DNA of 64,000 nt, from positions 1,041,060 to 1,105,059 of the forward strand of contig NZ_KI535295.1 of assembly GCF_000482325.1 (NCBI RefSeq), in the 5' to 3' direction. Position 1 is the first letter of the stretch. Each line of letters begins with the position of its first letter. The position numbers and the translations under genes are program-made. Below, one piece after another: positions 1 through 8,007 of this stretch. The notes below the pieces were generated by a model. The model had not been told where the DNA came from. It saw only the letters and a program-made list of their open reading frames with translations, and searched no databases. Source of the stretch: Bacillus sp. UNC438CL73TsuS30 (lineage in GTDB: Bacteria; Bacillota; Bacilli; Bacillales; Cytobacillaceae).

Positions 1-76
1 TCTATACAACAATGGTACAAAGGCTGTTTCGTTACCTCCCTGACCATCATATGCTCACCATCCAGGAGGCACTGAA
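1..76 (+). other. 3' end of an unresolved upstream gene
   Basis: The window opens inside or just after another gene. All three forward frames are open at the left edge and stop at 41-43, 73-75 and 96-98, so the reading frame cannot be decided from this fragment. The stop at 41-43 would leave a normal gap to the Shine-Dalgarno at 64-69; the stop at 96-98 would overlap the next gene by about 20 bases, as is common in operons. Either way the next gene is probably downstream in the same transcript. Confidence 0.3.
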
Positions 77-769
77 ATGCGTATTACAAAGATCTTAGTA
101 TTAGGTGCATTCCTCTGTTTCTTTTTTGGTCTATTATTTTTAGCTATAAAGTGGGAGGGTCATTATCTGGCAATGAGCTTCGCCATTTTACTTCTTTCCT
201 TTGGTTTATTATTATTTCGATTTGAAAGACGAAAAGTGGAACCGAGGGAATTGGTGCTGCTTGCTGTCTTAGCCTCCATTGCGGCAGTAGGGAGAATTCC
301 ATTTGCTTCGATACCAAGTGTACAACCAACGACATTTGTGATTATGATGTCAGGTTTTGTTTTCGGAGCCGAAAGCGGCTTTATCATCGGGGCGGTTGCG
401 GCCCTCGCCTCTAACATGATTCTCGGTCAGGGACCATGGACACCCTGGCAGATGGCCGCCTGGGGCCTTGTCGGATTGACGGCCGGACTTTTCCGAAAAA
501 CGAAGCTCATGAATTGGAATGGGGGAAGAGTTTTGTTCGGAGTGGTCTGGGGTTTTTTATTTGGCTGGATTATGAACCTATGGGGATTTCTTTCCTTTTC
601 TCAATCGGGGACTACGATGACATGGAAGGCATTTCTTACTTATTTCGCCGGAAGTGCACTATTTGATTTCATGCATGCTGTGTCGAATGTTTTCTTTCTT
701 CTTGTTTTTGGTACTGGTTGGGTAAAAATTTTAAGCAGATTTAAGCGGAAATATGGTCTTCTTGAATAA
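77..769 (+). CDS. ECF transporter S component, probably for cobalamin or a related corrinoid
   Basis: A 230-residue integral membrane protein with about six hydrophobic segments and a short basic C-terminus (KRKYGLLE). A well-spaced AGGAGG at 64-69 precedes the ATG. The central stretch FVFGAESGFIIGAVAAL, followed by GPWTPWQM, is typical of substrate-binding S components of energy-coupling-factor vitamin transporters. Such a protein needs EcfA, EcfA' and EcfT, none of which is visible here; they could be encoded upstream or elsewhere. Its position next to a cobalamin riboswitch and a corrinoid salvage operon makes a B12-type substrate (CbrT-like) the best guess, but that is inferred from context. 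The family call is firmer than the substrate call. Confidence 0.7.
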   Translation: MRITKILVLGAFLCFFFGLLFLAIKWEGHYLAMSFAILLLSFGLLLFRFERRKVEPRELVLLAVLASIAAVGRIPFASIPSVQPTTFVIMMSGFVFGAESGFIIGAVAALASNMILGQGPWTPWQMAAWGLVGLTAGLFRKTKLMNWNGGRVLFGVVWGFLFGWIMNLWGFLSFSQSGTTMTWKAFLTYFAGSALFDFMHAVSNVFFLLVFGTGWVKILSRFKRKYGLLE

Positions 770-777
770 AATCATTG

Positions 778-803
778 GGCAAGCGGATTCCGCTTGCCTC
801 TGT
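778..803. terminator. Bidirectional terminator between convergent genes
   Basis: The perfect 9-bp stem GGCAAGCGG/CCGCTTGCC with an ATT loop lies between the convergent S-component and DUF71 genes. The T-tracts are weak on both sides, so efficiency is uncertain. Confidence 0.55.
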
Positions 804-805
804 AT

Positions 806-1495
806 TTAATAAGGAATTAAATCGATAAAGTAAAAACAATTTTGATTCGTATGAGGGTCAGTTTTTTCCGTAATCTCATCGGAAAGTTTAAAGGCAACCG
901 GTTTCGAGAATAATGGTCCGTCAAAAACAAAGGTATGAAATTCTCCATTTTCGCCGCAATGATCCACTCCCTGTGGAAGATCCTGTAAAAAACCCTCGTC
1001 GATTACTCTGCCTGTAAAAGATGAATCCAAGCGATTCCCATTAACACATGATACCACCGTTTTAAACCCGGAATCTAAAAATTCAGCAATTAACAGTTTA
1101 GAATCTTCCCCCCAAACCGGAAAGATTGCATTGAGGGAGTGGGCCTTCACCATTTTTTCACGGTAATCTTTAATATCCTGAAGGTGAATATCCCCAAACA
1201 TGATATCAGTGATTCCGTCCTTTACGATTTGTTGGAAGGCTTCCCCCATCCTTTGTTCATAGATTTTATTCGTCCGGTTCTCGGGAAGATACACTTTTCT
1301 AAGCGGCAGTCCTAGAGAAAAAGCTTGCTGCTCCAATAATCTCTCCCGGACGCCATGTGCATTTGTCCGATAATCTTCCTCAGAAATCGTTGTTAATAAC
1401 GAGTCAATCTCCCATTCGCCTGAACGAATTAAGCGATACAGAGCAAGTGTCGAATCTTTTCCACCACTATAAGATACTACAATTCTTTTTTTCAA
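806..1495 (-). CDS. DUF71/COG2102 (Dph6-like) PP-loop ATPase, likely B12-salvage subgroup
   Basis: A 229-residue N-type ATP pyrophosphatase. The PP-loop SGGKDS is at residues 10-15, and the conserved family block GENGEFHTF is near residues 181-189. The eukaryotic and archaeal member (Dph6) amidates diphthine, but bacteria lack diphthamide. A bacterial subgroup that clusters with cobalamin genes has been proposed, by comparative genomics, to act in B12 salvage, probably in an amide-forming step. Here the gene is transcribed divergently from a cobalamin-riboswitch operon and converges on an ECF S component, which fits that subgroup. An automatic label of diphthine-ammonia ligase would be misleading. 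The family is clear; the reaction is not known from the sequence. Confidence 0.75.
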   Translation of the reverse strand: MKKRIVVSYSGGKDSTLALYRLIRSGEWEIDSLLTTISEEDYRTNAHGVRERLLEQQAFSLGLPLRKVYLPENRTNKIYEQRMGEAFQQIVKDGITDIMFGDIHLQDIKDYREKMVKAHSLNAIFPVWGEDSKLLIAEFLDSGFKTVVSCVNGNRLDSSFTGRVIDEGFLQDLPQGVDHCGENGEFHTFVFDGPLFSKPVAFKLSDEITEKTDPHTNQNCFYFIDLIPY

Positions 1496-1624
1496 ACTAT
1501 TTCACCTCTTAACTTAGGATAATGGGAATCTAAGATGAAAACAATGGAGATTTTTCCAAAATTATATACAAACTATTTTTCTATACTATATAATGAATTT
1601 ATCATAAAAAATATAAAAAAGAAT

Positions 1625-1822
1625 TAGGTGCTAAAATCTATTATAGATTTTAAGCTTAAAAGGGAAGTTGGTGCAAAACCAACGCGGTCCCGCCACTGTA
1701 AATGAGAGCAACCTATAAAATGTCACTGTCTTTTTGATGGGAAGGCATAGGAAGCGATGATCATGAGCCAGGAAACCTGCCTAATTTCGAAGTGCGCCAA
1801 AAACCTACGAGGATAGGGAGGT
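1625..1822 (+). ncRNA. Cobalamin (AdoCbl) riboswitch
   Basis: The leader contains the hallmark core GCGGTCCCGCCACTGTA at 1684-1700 and the B12-box GAGCCAGGAAACCTGCCT at 1765-1782. A GGTGC-type start at about 1628 and the GGTGCAAAACC element at 1670-1680 lie upstream. It is followed by an intrinsic terminator and then btuF, so it probably turns off the long corrinoid operon by premature termination when adenosylcobalamin is abundant. The aptamer ends are approximate. Confidence 0.95.
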
Positions 1823-1876
1823 GTGGAAGGATAGACTCCTTTTACTTTACTAGAGTAATTGAATCTAATCAAACCT

Positions 1877-1908
1877 ACATCTCCATTTGATATGGAGATG
1901 TTTTTTGT
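1877..1908 (+). terminator. Riboswitch expression-platform terminator
   Basis: A perfect 10-bp stem ACATCTCCAT/ATGGAGATGT with loop TTGAT is followed by a T-run, sited between the B12 aptamer and btuF. This is the expected regulatory terminator. Confidence 0.9.
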
Positions 1909-1974
1909 TTGGTGCAAAACTATATTTTTATTGATAAGAGAATCATCACAGACTTAAAAGCAGGAGGAAGAAAC

Positions 1975-2940
1975 ATGAAAAAATGGTATTCACTTTTGTT
2001 AGCAATGATGTTAATCATAGGAGTATTAGCAGGTTGTTCTGAAAAACAGGATCAAGGCAAAGAAAATAAGAGTGCAGCTGGTGAAAAGCAAACAGAACAA
2101 GCTGCTTTCCCTGTCACGATTAAAGATGCATTAGGGGATAAGGTGGTCATTGAAAAGAAGCCCGAAAGAATTGTCTCTCTCATTCCAAGTAATACAGAGA
2201 TTGTTTATGCTTTAGGCCTTGGAAAAGAAGTTGTTGGAGTTTCTGATTTTGATAATTACCCAGAAGATGTAACGAAAAAAGCGAAAGTGGGTGGACAAGA
2301 GATTAATGTAGAAAAAATTATCTCTTTAAAGCCGAATTTAGTGTTGGCGCATGAATCCGCAGCGAATATTGAGAAAACAGCGCTTCAGCAGTTAAGGGAT
2401 GCAGGGATTAAGGTTTTAGTTGTAAAAAATGCCGATCATTTTGAGCAGGTGTATGACACTATTGACATGATTGGGAAAGCCACAGGAGAAACCGGTAAAG
2501 TTCCTGTAATGATTAAAGGCATGAAGGATAAGCTTGCAGCGATTCAAGCAAAAGCCAAAGAAATAAAAGACAAGAAAAAAGTGCTAATTGAAGTATCACC
2601 TGCACCGGAAATTTATACGGCTGGAAAAAACACCTTTATGGATGAAATGCTAGCGATGATTAACGCAGATAATATCGCAAAAGACCAAAAGGGCTGGGTC
2701 AAGATTGATGAAGAAGCCATGGTCAAACGAAATCCTGATGTGATCGTCACTACATATGGATATTATGTGAAAAATCCAATTACAAAAGTGTTAAACCAAA
2801 AAGGCTGGGAAAACGTCAATGCTATAAAAAATAAACAAGTGGTTGATGTGAATTCTGATATCATGAATCGTCCTGGTCCTAGGATTGTTGAAGGAGTAGA
2901 AAATCTTGCAAAAGCCATATATCCGGAAGTGTTTAAATAA
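1975..2940 (+). CDS. btuF: Cobalamin/corrinoid-binding lipoprotein of an ABC importer
   Basis: A 321-residue substrate-binding lipoprotein of the FepB/BtuF class. The signal peptide ends in the lipobox L-A-G-C with Cys21 as the lipidated residue. The mature protein starts with a Lys/Glu/Gln-rich linker and then a periplasmic-binding domain beginning around PVTIKDALG, with the typical ERIVSLIPSNTEIVYALG block. The ATG at 1975 is preceded by AGGAGG at 1962-1967; an upstream in-frame extension to 1909 lacks a ribosome site and runs into the terminator, so it was rejected. It is the first gene after the riboswitch and overlaps btuC by 35 bases. Corrinoid specificity is inferred from the riboswitch and the downstream salvage genes. 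Confidence 0.92.
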   Translation: MKKWYSLLLAMMLIIGVLAGCSEKQDQGKENKSAAGEKQTEQAAFPVTIKDALGDKVVIEKKPERIVSLIPSNTEIVYALGLGKEVVGVSDFDNYPEDVTKKAKVGGQEINVEKIISLKPNLVLAHESAANIEKTALQQLRDAGIKVLVVKNADHFEQVYDTIDMIGKATGETGKVPVMIKGMKDKLAAIQAKAKEIKDKKKVLIEVSPAPEIYTAGKNTFMDEMLAMINADNIAKDQKGWVKIDEEAMVKRNPDVIVTTYGYYVKNPITKVLNQKGWENVNAIKNKQVVDVNSDIMNRPGPRIVEGVENLAKAIYPEVFK

Positions 2941-3967
2941 TAAATATTTCGCTTATTTAGCTGCAGGACTATTCCTTATTTTTTCTATTTTATTAGGAAT
3001 TTCGGTGGGAACAGTATCCGTTCCCGTTCTTACAATTATTAAAATCATTAGTTCAACTATTTTCGGAATCCATTTTTCTGAACAAGTGGACCCCATGTAT
3101 CAAAGTATTGTGATGAACATTCGTCTTCCAAGAGTAATTTTATCAGGGCTTGTCGGAGCGGCACTTGCAATTAGCGGTGCCGCCTTTCAAGGGCTGCTTC
3201 GAAACCCGTTAGCCGACCCCTATACATTAGGGGTATCTTCAGGCGCATCTGTGGGTGCAGTCTTGACATTATTTTTCCGATTTTCAATTCCTGTTTTAGG
3301 CACATTCACATTACCTGTACTAAGTATTCTCTTTTCCTTTTTAACAATTTTTTTGGTGTTAATGTTCGCAAGGAAAATTGATCGCTCAATGAGGGTGGAA
3401 ACGATTATTCTAACGGGGATTATATTTAGTTCCTTCTTAGGGGCATTAATCTCATTGATGATTGCATTAACGGGTGATGAGCTTCGGGAAATCATTGGCT
3501 GGCTGTTGGGGAGCGTTTCGATGCGGGGCTGGGAATACATAAAGCTTATTTTACCGTTTTTTATAATAGGTGCAGCCATCCTACTCTTTAGTGCAAAAGA
3601 ATTGAATGCTTTTGTCTTTGGGGAAGAGAGAGCACAGCATTTAGGTGTAAATGTGCAAAGAAGAAAATTATTAATCCTCATAGCTGGTTCGATTTTAACA
3701 GGAGCAGCAGTTGCTGTTTCAGGAACCATCGGATTTGTCGGTTTGGTCATCCCCCATCTATCAAGACTTTTATGGGGTCCTGACCATAGGCACCTTCTTC
3801 TGTTAACGATTTTAAGCGGAAGCGGATTTTTAATTTTAGCCGATCTGGTTTCACGAACCATTATTTCTCCTACTGAATTACCAATTGGTGTGATTACGGC
3901 TTTAATTGGTGCACCCGTGTTTGCACTCATTCTCATGCAGAGAAAAAGGAAAGAAAGAAGTGGTTAA
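2906..3967 (+). CDS. btuC: Corrinoid ABC transporter permease (FecCD/BtuC family)
   Basis: A 353-residue FecCD-type permease with about ten membrane segments. Family landmarks include RLPRVILSGLVGAALAISG and GLLRNPLADPYTLGVSSGAS, and the late cytoplasmic loop GTIGFVGLVIPHLSRLLWG that docks with the ATPase. The start is a TTG at 2906, inside the 3' end of btuF, with AAGGAG at 2891-2896; this implies translational coupling. It forms the membrane channel of the BtuFCD importer and is followed after three bases by the ATPase gene. Confidence 0.92.
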   Translation: MQKPYIRKCLNNKYFAYLAAGLFLIFSILLGISVGTVSVPVLTIIKIISSTIFGIHFSEQVDPMYQSIVMNIRLPRVILSGLVGAALAISGAAFQGLLRNPLADPYTLGVSSGASVGAVLTLFFRFSIPVLGTFTLPVLSILFSFLTIFLVLMFARKIDRSMRVETIILTGIIFSSFLGALISLMIALTGDELREIIGWLLGSVSMRGWEYIKLILPFFIIGAAILLFSAKELNAFVFGEERAQHLGVNVQRRKLLILIAGSILTGAAVAVSGTIGFVGLVIPHLSRLLWGPDHRHLLLLTILSGSGFLILADLVSRTIISPTELPIGVITALIGAPVFALILMQRKRKERSG

Positions 3968-3970
3968 TGA

Positions 3971-5437
3971 ATGCTTGCCGTTCAATATGTTTCAGGTGGT
4001 TACTCAGGTGAACATGTCATTAAAGATGTTTCATTTGAAGTAGAAAAAGGGGAATTATTCGGGATTTTGGGACCGAATGGAAGTGGCAAGACGACACTTC
4101 TTAAAATGATAAGTGGCATCCTCCCAATTCAACTTGGTGAAATTTTGATTGGAGGAAGAAGACTGTCCAAATATAACACGAAACAACTTGCGCAAATGAT
4201 TGCGGTTCTTTCGCAGCAATCCTCAGAATCGTTTTCCTATTCTGTAAAGGAAACCATCTCCCTTGGAAGATATGCCCATCAAAAGGGATGGTTTCAAACA
4301 TGGTCAAAGGAGGATGAGGATATCGTTCAACGGGTCATGGACCAAACAGGGGTTTCCAGTATGCAAACTAAAAATATTCAGGAGTTATCTGGCGGTGAAA
4401 AACAAAGAGTATTTTTAGCGCAGGCATTGGCCCAAGAACCCAAAATTCTTCTTTTGGATGAACCAACGAACCACTTAGATTTATCCTATCAAAAAGAATT
4501 ACTCGACTTATTAAAACAGTGGACGAGAGAAAAAGGATTAACGGTCATTTCCATTTTTCATGATTTAAACCTTGCCGGGTTATATTGCGACCGCTTGCTC
4601 TTGCTCGAAAAAGGTACCATTAATATTCATCATGTTCCCAATGAAGTGTTAAGAGAAGAAAAGATTCGGGATGTGTACCATACAGAAATTCAAAACCATC
4701 CACATCCGAAGGTTGCCGCACCGCAAATGTGCTTATTGCCGGAAGGAATTATAGAGGGATTACCATTCATTGTTGATGAATCCATGTTAGCTGTTTCGAA
4801 GGAATTTATCATGCTTAGGACACCAGCGCCACTACGGACGATGTCTTCTGGTGTGATTGGTTCGGGTACGGGTTGGCATCAAACTTTTGTGAATCGGCAT
4901 GTTGATAAAACTTATAATTGTAGCGACCATCGCTTCGAAATGGCTTCCTTTTTAAAAGCAAATGGTTTTGAGCCTTCTGAAACAGTGGGAATGATGACGG
5001 CTGTATTTTTAGAGGATTTGGTGTATCAAAAGGTTGAAGAAAATGATTTTTCCCTATTTGTTGTGGTAACGGCGGGGGTTGGAAATGCCGTAGATGCATC
5101 AAAAAGTGACTTGCATTCCTTTGAAGCCGTTCCAGGTACAATTAATACCTGGATTTTTGTAAATGGAGAGCTGACAGAGGAAGCGTTCATTCAAAGTATT
5201 ATGACGGCAACAGAGGCAAAAGTTAAGGCTATCCATGATTTAAACGTAATCGATACCATAACAGGAACGATTGCGACGGGAACCTCGACAGACAGTATCC
5301 TAATTGCTGCAACCCAAACAGGAAGGTCCCTGGAATATGCCGGAACCATTACTCCCTTAGGGAAATTGATTTGTAAAGCAGTTTATCAGTGCACGACCAA
5401 AGCGATTCAAAAATCACATAAGAGGAAAAAAACGTGA
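3971..5437 (+). CDS. btuD: BtuD-CbiZ fusion: corrinoid ABC ATPase with adenosylcobinamide amidohydrolase domain
   Basis: A 488-residue two-domain protein. Residues 1 to about 250 are an ABC ATPase with Walker A GPNGSGKTT (34-42), signature LSGGEKQR and Walker B LLLDEPTNHLD. Residues from about 260 to 480 match the CbiZ family, with the stretch SSGVIGSGTGWHQTFVNRHV and the glycine/threonine-rich GTIATGTSTDSI. CbiZ hydrolyses the aminopropanol side chain of (pseudo)cobamides or cobinamide to give cobyric acid, so imported corrinoids can be rebuilt with a preferred lower ligand. Fusing it to the import ATPase couples uptake to remodelling. The stop overlaps the GTG start of cbiB (GTGA). Confidence 0.9.
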   Translation: MLAVQYVSGGYSGEHVIKDVSFEVEKGELFGILGPNGSGKTTLLKMISGILPIQLGEILIGGRRLSKYNTKQLAQMIAVLSQQSSESFSYSVKETISLGRYAHQKGWFQTWSKEDEDIVQRVMDQTGVSSMQTKNIQELSGGEKQRVFLAQALAQEPKILLLDEPTNHLDLSYQKELLDLLKQWTREKGLTVISIFHDLNLAGLYCDRLLLLEKGTINIHHVPNEVLREEKIRDVYHTEIQNHPHPKVAAPQMCLLPEGIIEGLPFIVDESMLAVSKEFIMLRTPAPLRTMSSGVIGSGTGWHQTFVNRHVDKTYNCSDHRFEMASFLKANGFEPSETVGMMTAVFLEDLVYQKVEENDFSLFVVVTAGVGNAVDASKSDLHSFEAVPGTINTWIFVNGELTEEAFIQSIMTATEAKVKAIHDLNVIDTITGTIATGTSTDSILIAATQTGRSLEYAGTITPLGKLICKAVYQCTTKAIQKSHKRKKT

Positions 5438-6399
5438 TATTCTATCATTTAATCTCCATTTCTATTGCTGTCATTATTGATTTACTTGTAGGGGACCCCC
5501 CAAATTGGCCACATCCTGTACGCTGGATAGGATCGTTAATATCATTCTTTGAAAAGCGCTGGAATCATGGTGAATCGAAAAAAACAAAAGGGGTTTTGAT
5601 GCTCCTATCTGTTTTGCTCATAGTATTTGTTTCGGTATTCATGATAGTTTTCTTCGGGTATCAGATTCACCCGATTGTTGGGATCATCCTTGAGGCAATC
5701 CTCATATCGACAACAATTGCGCAAAGAAGCTTGAAGGAAGCCGCCCTCGAGGTTTATCGACCGTTAAAGGCTGGAACCCTAGACGAAGCTAGAAAAAAAC
5801 TGTCTTTTATTGTTGGAAGGGATACCGATTCCTTGGAGGAAGGGGAAATTGCCCGCGGTGCAATCGAAACCGTTGCGGAAAATACAAGTGACGGGGTAAC
5901 GGCCCCGTTATTTTGGGCACTTATTGGCGGGGCACCTTTGACAATGGTCTACCGGGCAACGAATACATGTGATTCGATGGTGGGGCATCTTAATGAACGC
6001 TATAAAGAGTTTGGCTGGGCGTCTGCAAAATGGGATGACGTAATGAACTGGATTCCAAGCCGTCTGACTGGTTTCATCATGCTTTTGGGAAATCGTCCTG
6101 AAAAAATGAAGCATCGTCATGCATGGACAATCTTGTTCCGCGACGCGAAAAAACATCCAAGTCCAAACAGCGGCTGGGGAGAAGCGGCGGTTGCGGCAAT
6201 TTTAGGGATTCAGCTTGGCGGGATTAATTATTACAAAGGAATCATATCGGACCGAGCTAAAATGGGGGATCCGCTTTCATCTGTAAAAGCAGAGCATATC
6301 CCAAAGGCGAATACGATTCTAAGAAAAACCGTTTTTTTATTTTTATTTCTATTATGGACGGGAGGGATGATTATTGAATTGGCCATCGCATGGGTCTAA
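5434..6399 (+). CDS. cbiB: Adenosylcobinamide-phosphate synthase (CbiB/CobD family)
   Basis: A 321-residue membrane protein of the CbiB family, which attaches aminopropanol phosphate to adenosylcobyric acid. Landmarks include DLLVGDPPNWPHPVRWIG near the N-terminus, VGRDTDSL, and AENTSDGVTAPLFWALIGG, the signature central loop, followed by YRATNTCDSMVGH. It starts with GTG overlapping the stop of the upstream fusion gene (GTGA), with AGAGGA upstream. It uses the cobyric acid released by the CbiZ domain and the aminopropanol phosphate made by the next gene. Confidence 0.93.
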   Translation: MIFYHLISISIAVIIDLLVGDPPNWPHPVRWIGSLISFFEKRWNHGESKKTKGVLMLLSVLLIVFVSVFMIVFFGYQIHPIVGIILEAILISTTIAQRSLKEAALEVYRPLKAGTLDEARKKLSFIVGRDTDSLEEGEIARGAIETVAENTSDGVTAPLFWALIGGAPLTMVYRATNTCDSMVGHLNERYKEFGWASAKWDDVMNWIPSRLTGFIMLLGNRPEKMKHRHAWTILFRDAKKHPSPNSGWGEAAVAAILGIQLGGINYYKGIISDRAKMGDPLSSVKAEHIPKANTILRKTVFLFLFLLWTGGMIIELAIAWV

Positions 6400-7462
6400 C
6401 CCTCGTTATTTATTTGAGGCATTAGGGCTGAAACTACCAAAGGAATATGCGGATTTTAGTGCAAACATTAATCCTTTGGGACCGCCTCCTTCGCTTAAAG
6501 AAAAATGGCTGGACTTTTATCAAGAAATTCAAGTTTATCCAGATCCCTTTGCCAGTGGCCTGAAGGAAAGGATTGCAAATAATGAACAAATTCCGGTGGA
6601 GTCGATATTAATTGGGAATGGCGGTGCAGAGTTAATTGCTTTGGCTACTCGAATGTTCTCAGGTAAAAAGGTAGTCATTATCCAGCCTGCGTTTGCGGAA
6701 TATGAAAAAAACTGTCGGGTTAACCATTGTGAAATTGTTTATCATCAATTGCACGGACCGGGATTTGAATTAGATTTAGCAGATTTACAGTTAAGTCTAA
6801 TTGGGGCAGATGCTTTGTTTATCTGTAACCCAAACAATCCAACCGGGATCCAATATCCTGCTTCAACCGTTCTCTCAATCATTGAGGAATGCGAACAGCA
6901 GAATTGTTCCGTCATCTTGGATGAAGCATTTTATGATTTTCTCGTAGATTACCATTCGTTTCTACCTTACATAAAACAATATTCAAATTTAATCATCATC
7001 CGCTCCATGACGAAAATGTTTGCGATTCCAGGTATTCGATTAGGATATTTAGTGGCTGAGCCTTCTGTAATTCAACACCTAAGCGAGTTACAGCCCCATT
7101 GGAGCACGAATACGATTGCCTTATTGGCTGGAGAACTTTGCTTACAGGAGGAATCATTCTTAGAAGAATCGCAGGATTATATTTTTCGAGAAAGAAAGAG
7201 ATTATTTCATTTTTTTCAAGGCAAAAACTTTGTAGTTACACCTTCTGACGTTAATTTTTATTTATTACAAGATCCATATTTAACAGATCAATTTGAACTC
7301 TTTGAATTTCTACTTCATAATGGCCTGATTCCCCGGCATACCTTTAATTTTCCAGGACTTGAGGGAAGTTGGCTTCGTTTTGCCATTAAGAGGAGAGGAG
7401 AAAATGATCAGCTGATGGAGGTGTTAGCGAAGTGGAGACAGCACCATCGCTCATCTTCATAA
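6374..7462 (+). CDS. cobD: L-threonine-O-3-phosphate decarboxylase (CobD), PLP enzyme
   Basis: A 362-residue fold-type I PLP enzyme of the histidinol-phosphate aminotransferase-like CobD group. The N-terminus has DFSANINPLGPP, typical of CobD. CNPNNPTG binds the cofactor, and the Schiff-base lysine lies in RSMTKMFAIPGIRLGY. It makes (R)-1-amino-2-propanol phosphate for CbiB. The start is a TTG at 6374 with GGAGGG at 6361-6366, overlapping cbiB by 26 bases. Operon context separates it from true histidinol-phosphate aminotransferases. Confidence 0.9.
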   Translation: MNWPSHGSNPRYLFEALGLKLPKEYADFSANINPLGPPPSLKEKWLDFYQEIQVYPDPFASGLKERIANNEQIPVESILIGNGGAELIALATRMFSGKKVVIIQPAFAEYEKNCRVNHCEIVYHQLHGPGFELDLADLQLSLIGADALFICNPNNPTGIQYPASTVLSIIEECEQQNCSVILDEAFYDFLVDYHSFLPYIKQYSNLIIIRSMTKMFAIPGIRLGYLVAEPSVIQHLSELQPHWSTNTIALLAGELCLQEESFLEESQDYIFRERKRLFHFFQGKNFVVTPSDVNFYLLQDPYLTDQFELFEFLLHNGLIPRHTFNFPGLEGSWLRFAIKRRGENDQLMEVLAKWRQHHRSSS

Positions 7463-8007
7463 CTGGCGGAGTTAGGAGCGGCAAAAGTCGTTTTGCTGAG
7501 AAAAAGGCATTGGAAATGGCAGAAAAAGCAGGAGGAAATCTCGTATACTTCGCTACTGGTATTCCATCAGATCCGGAAATGAGGGAACGAATTGGCAAAC
7601 ATCAACGTGACCGTGAAACAGGCAATTATCAGTGGATTACGATAGAGCAGCCCATAGAAATTGGCAGGAGGGCGGAGAAATTTACGAAGCAGGATATTGT
7701 CCTACTAGATTGCGTGACAACTCTATTAAATAATGAGTTATTTACTGCAGAAGAATTATGGGATTCAACTTTTCAAGAATCGATTTTAGTCAGAATTCTT
7801 GAGGGGATTATGAGTATAAAAAATCATACGAAAGCGATGATCGTCGTTAGTAACGAAGTGGTTTACGAGCCATTAAATGAAAATGAGCTTGTTATGACAT
7901 ATGGTAGATTGCTTGGATTCATACACCGTCAGCTGGTAAAAGCCGCGGACAAGGCTTACTTGATTGAATCAGGCATCCCCATCATAATGAAAGGACTGAA
8001 ACCATGA
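7432..8007 (+). CDS. cobU: Adenosylcobinamide kinase / adenosylcobinamide-phosphate guanylyltransferase
   Basis: A 191-residue CobU/CobP protein. The P-loop GGVRSGKS is at residues 12-19, followed by the RIGKHQRDR segment that carries the guanylylated histidine, and by LLDCVTTLLNNELF. It phosphorylates adenosylcobinamide and transfers GMP to give adenosylcobinamide-GDP. The GTG start at 7432 has GGAGGT at 7417-7422 and lies inside the 3' end of cobD. The stop overlaps the cobQ start (ATGA). A second, degenerate paralogue lies downstream at 10818-11267. Confidence 0.93.
   Translation: METAPSLIFITGGVRSGKSRFAEKKALEMAEKAGGNLVYFATGIPSDPEMRERIGKHQRDRETGNYQWITIEQPIEIGRRAEKFTKQDIVLLDCVTTLLNNELFTAEELWDSTFQESILVRILEGIMSIKNHTKAMIVVSNEVVYEPLNENELVMTYGRLLGFIHRQLVKAADKAYLIESGIPIIMKGLKP

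Noticed and set aside
3220..3936. Long minus-strand open frame inside btuC (238 codons)
   Set aside because: It is the mirror of a strongly supported membrane protein, has no ribosome site and has a composition (Pro/Ile/Asn/Arg-rich) typical of antisense frames.
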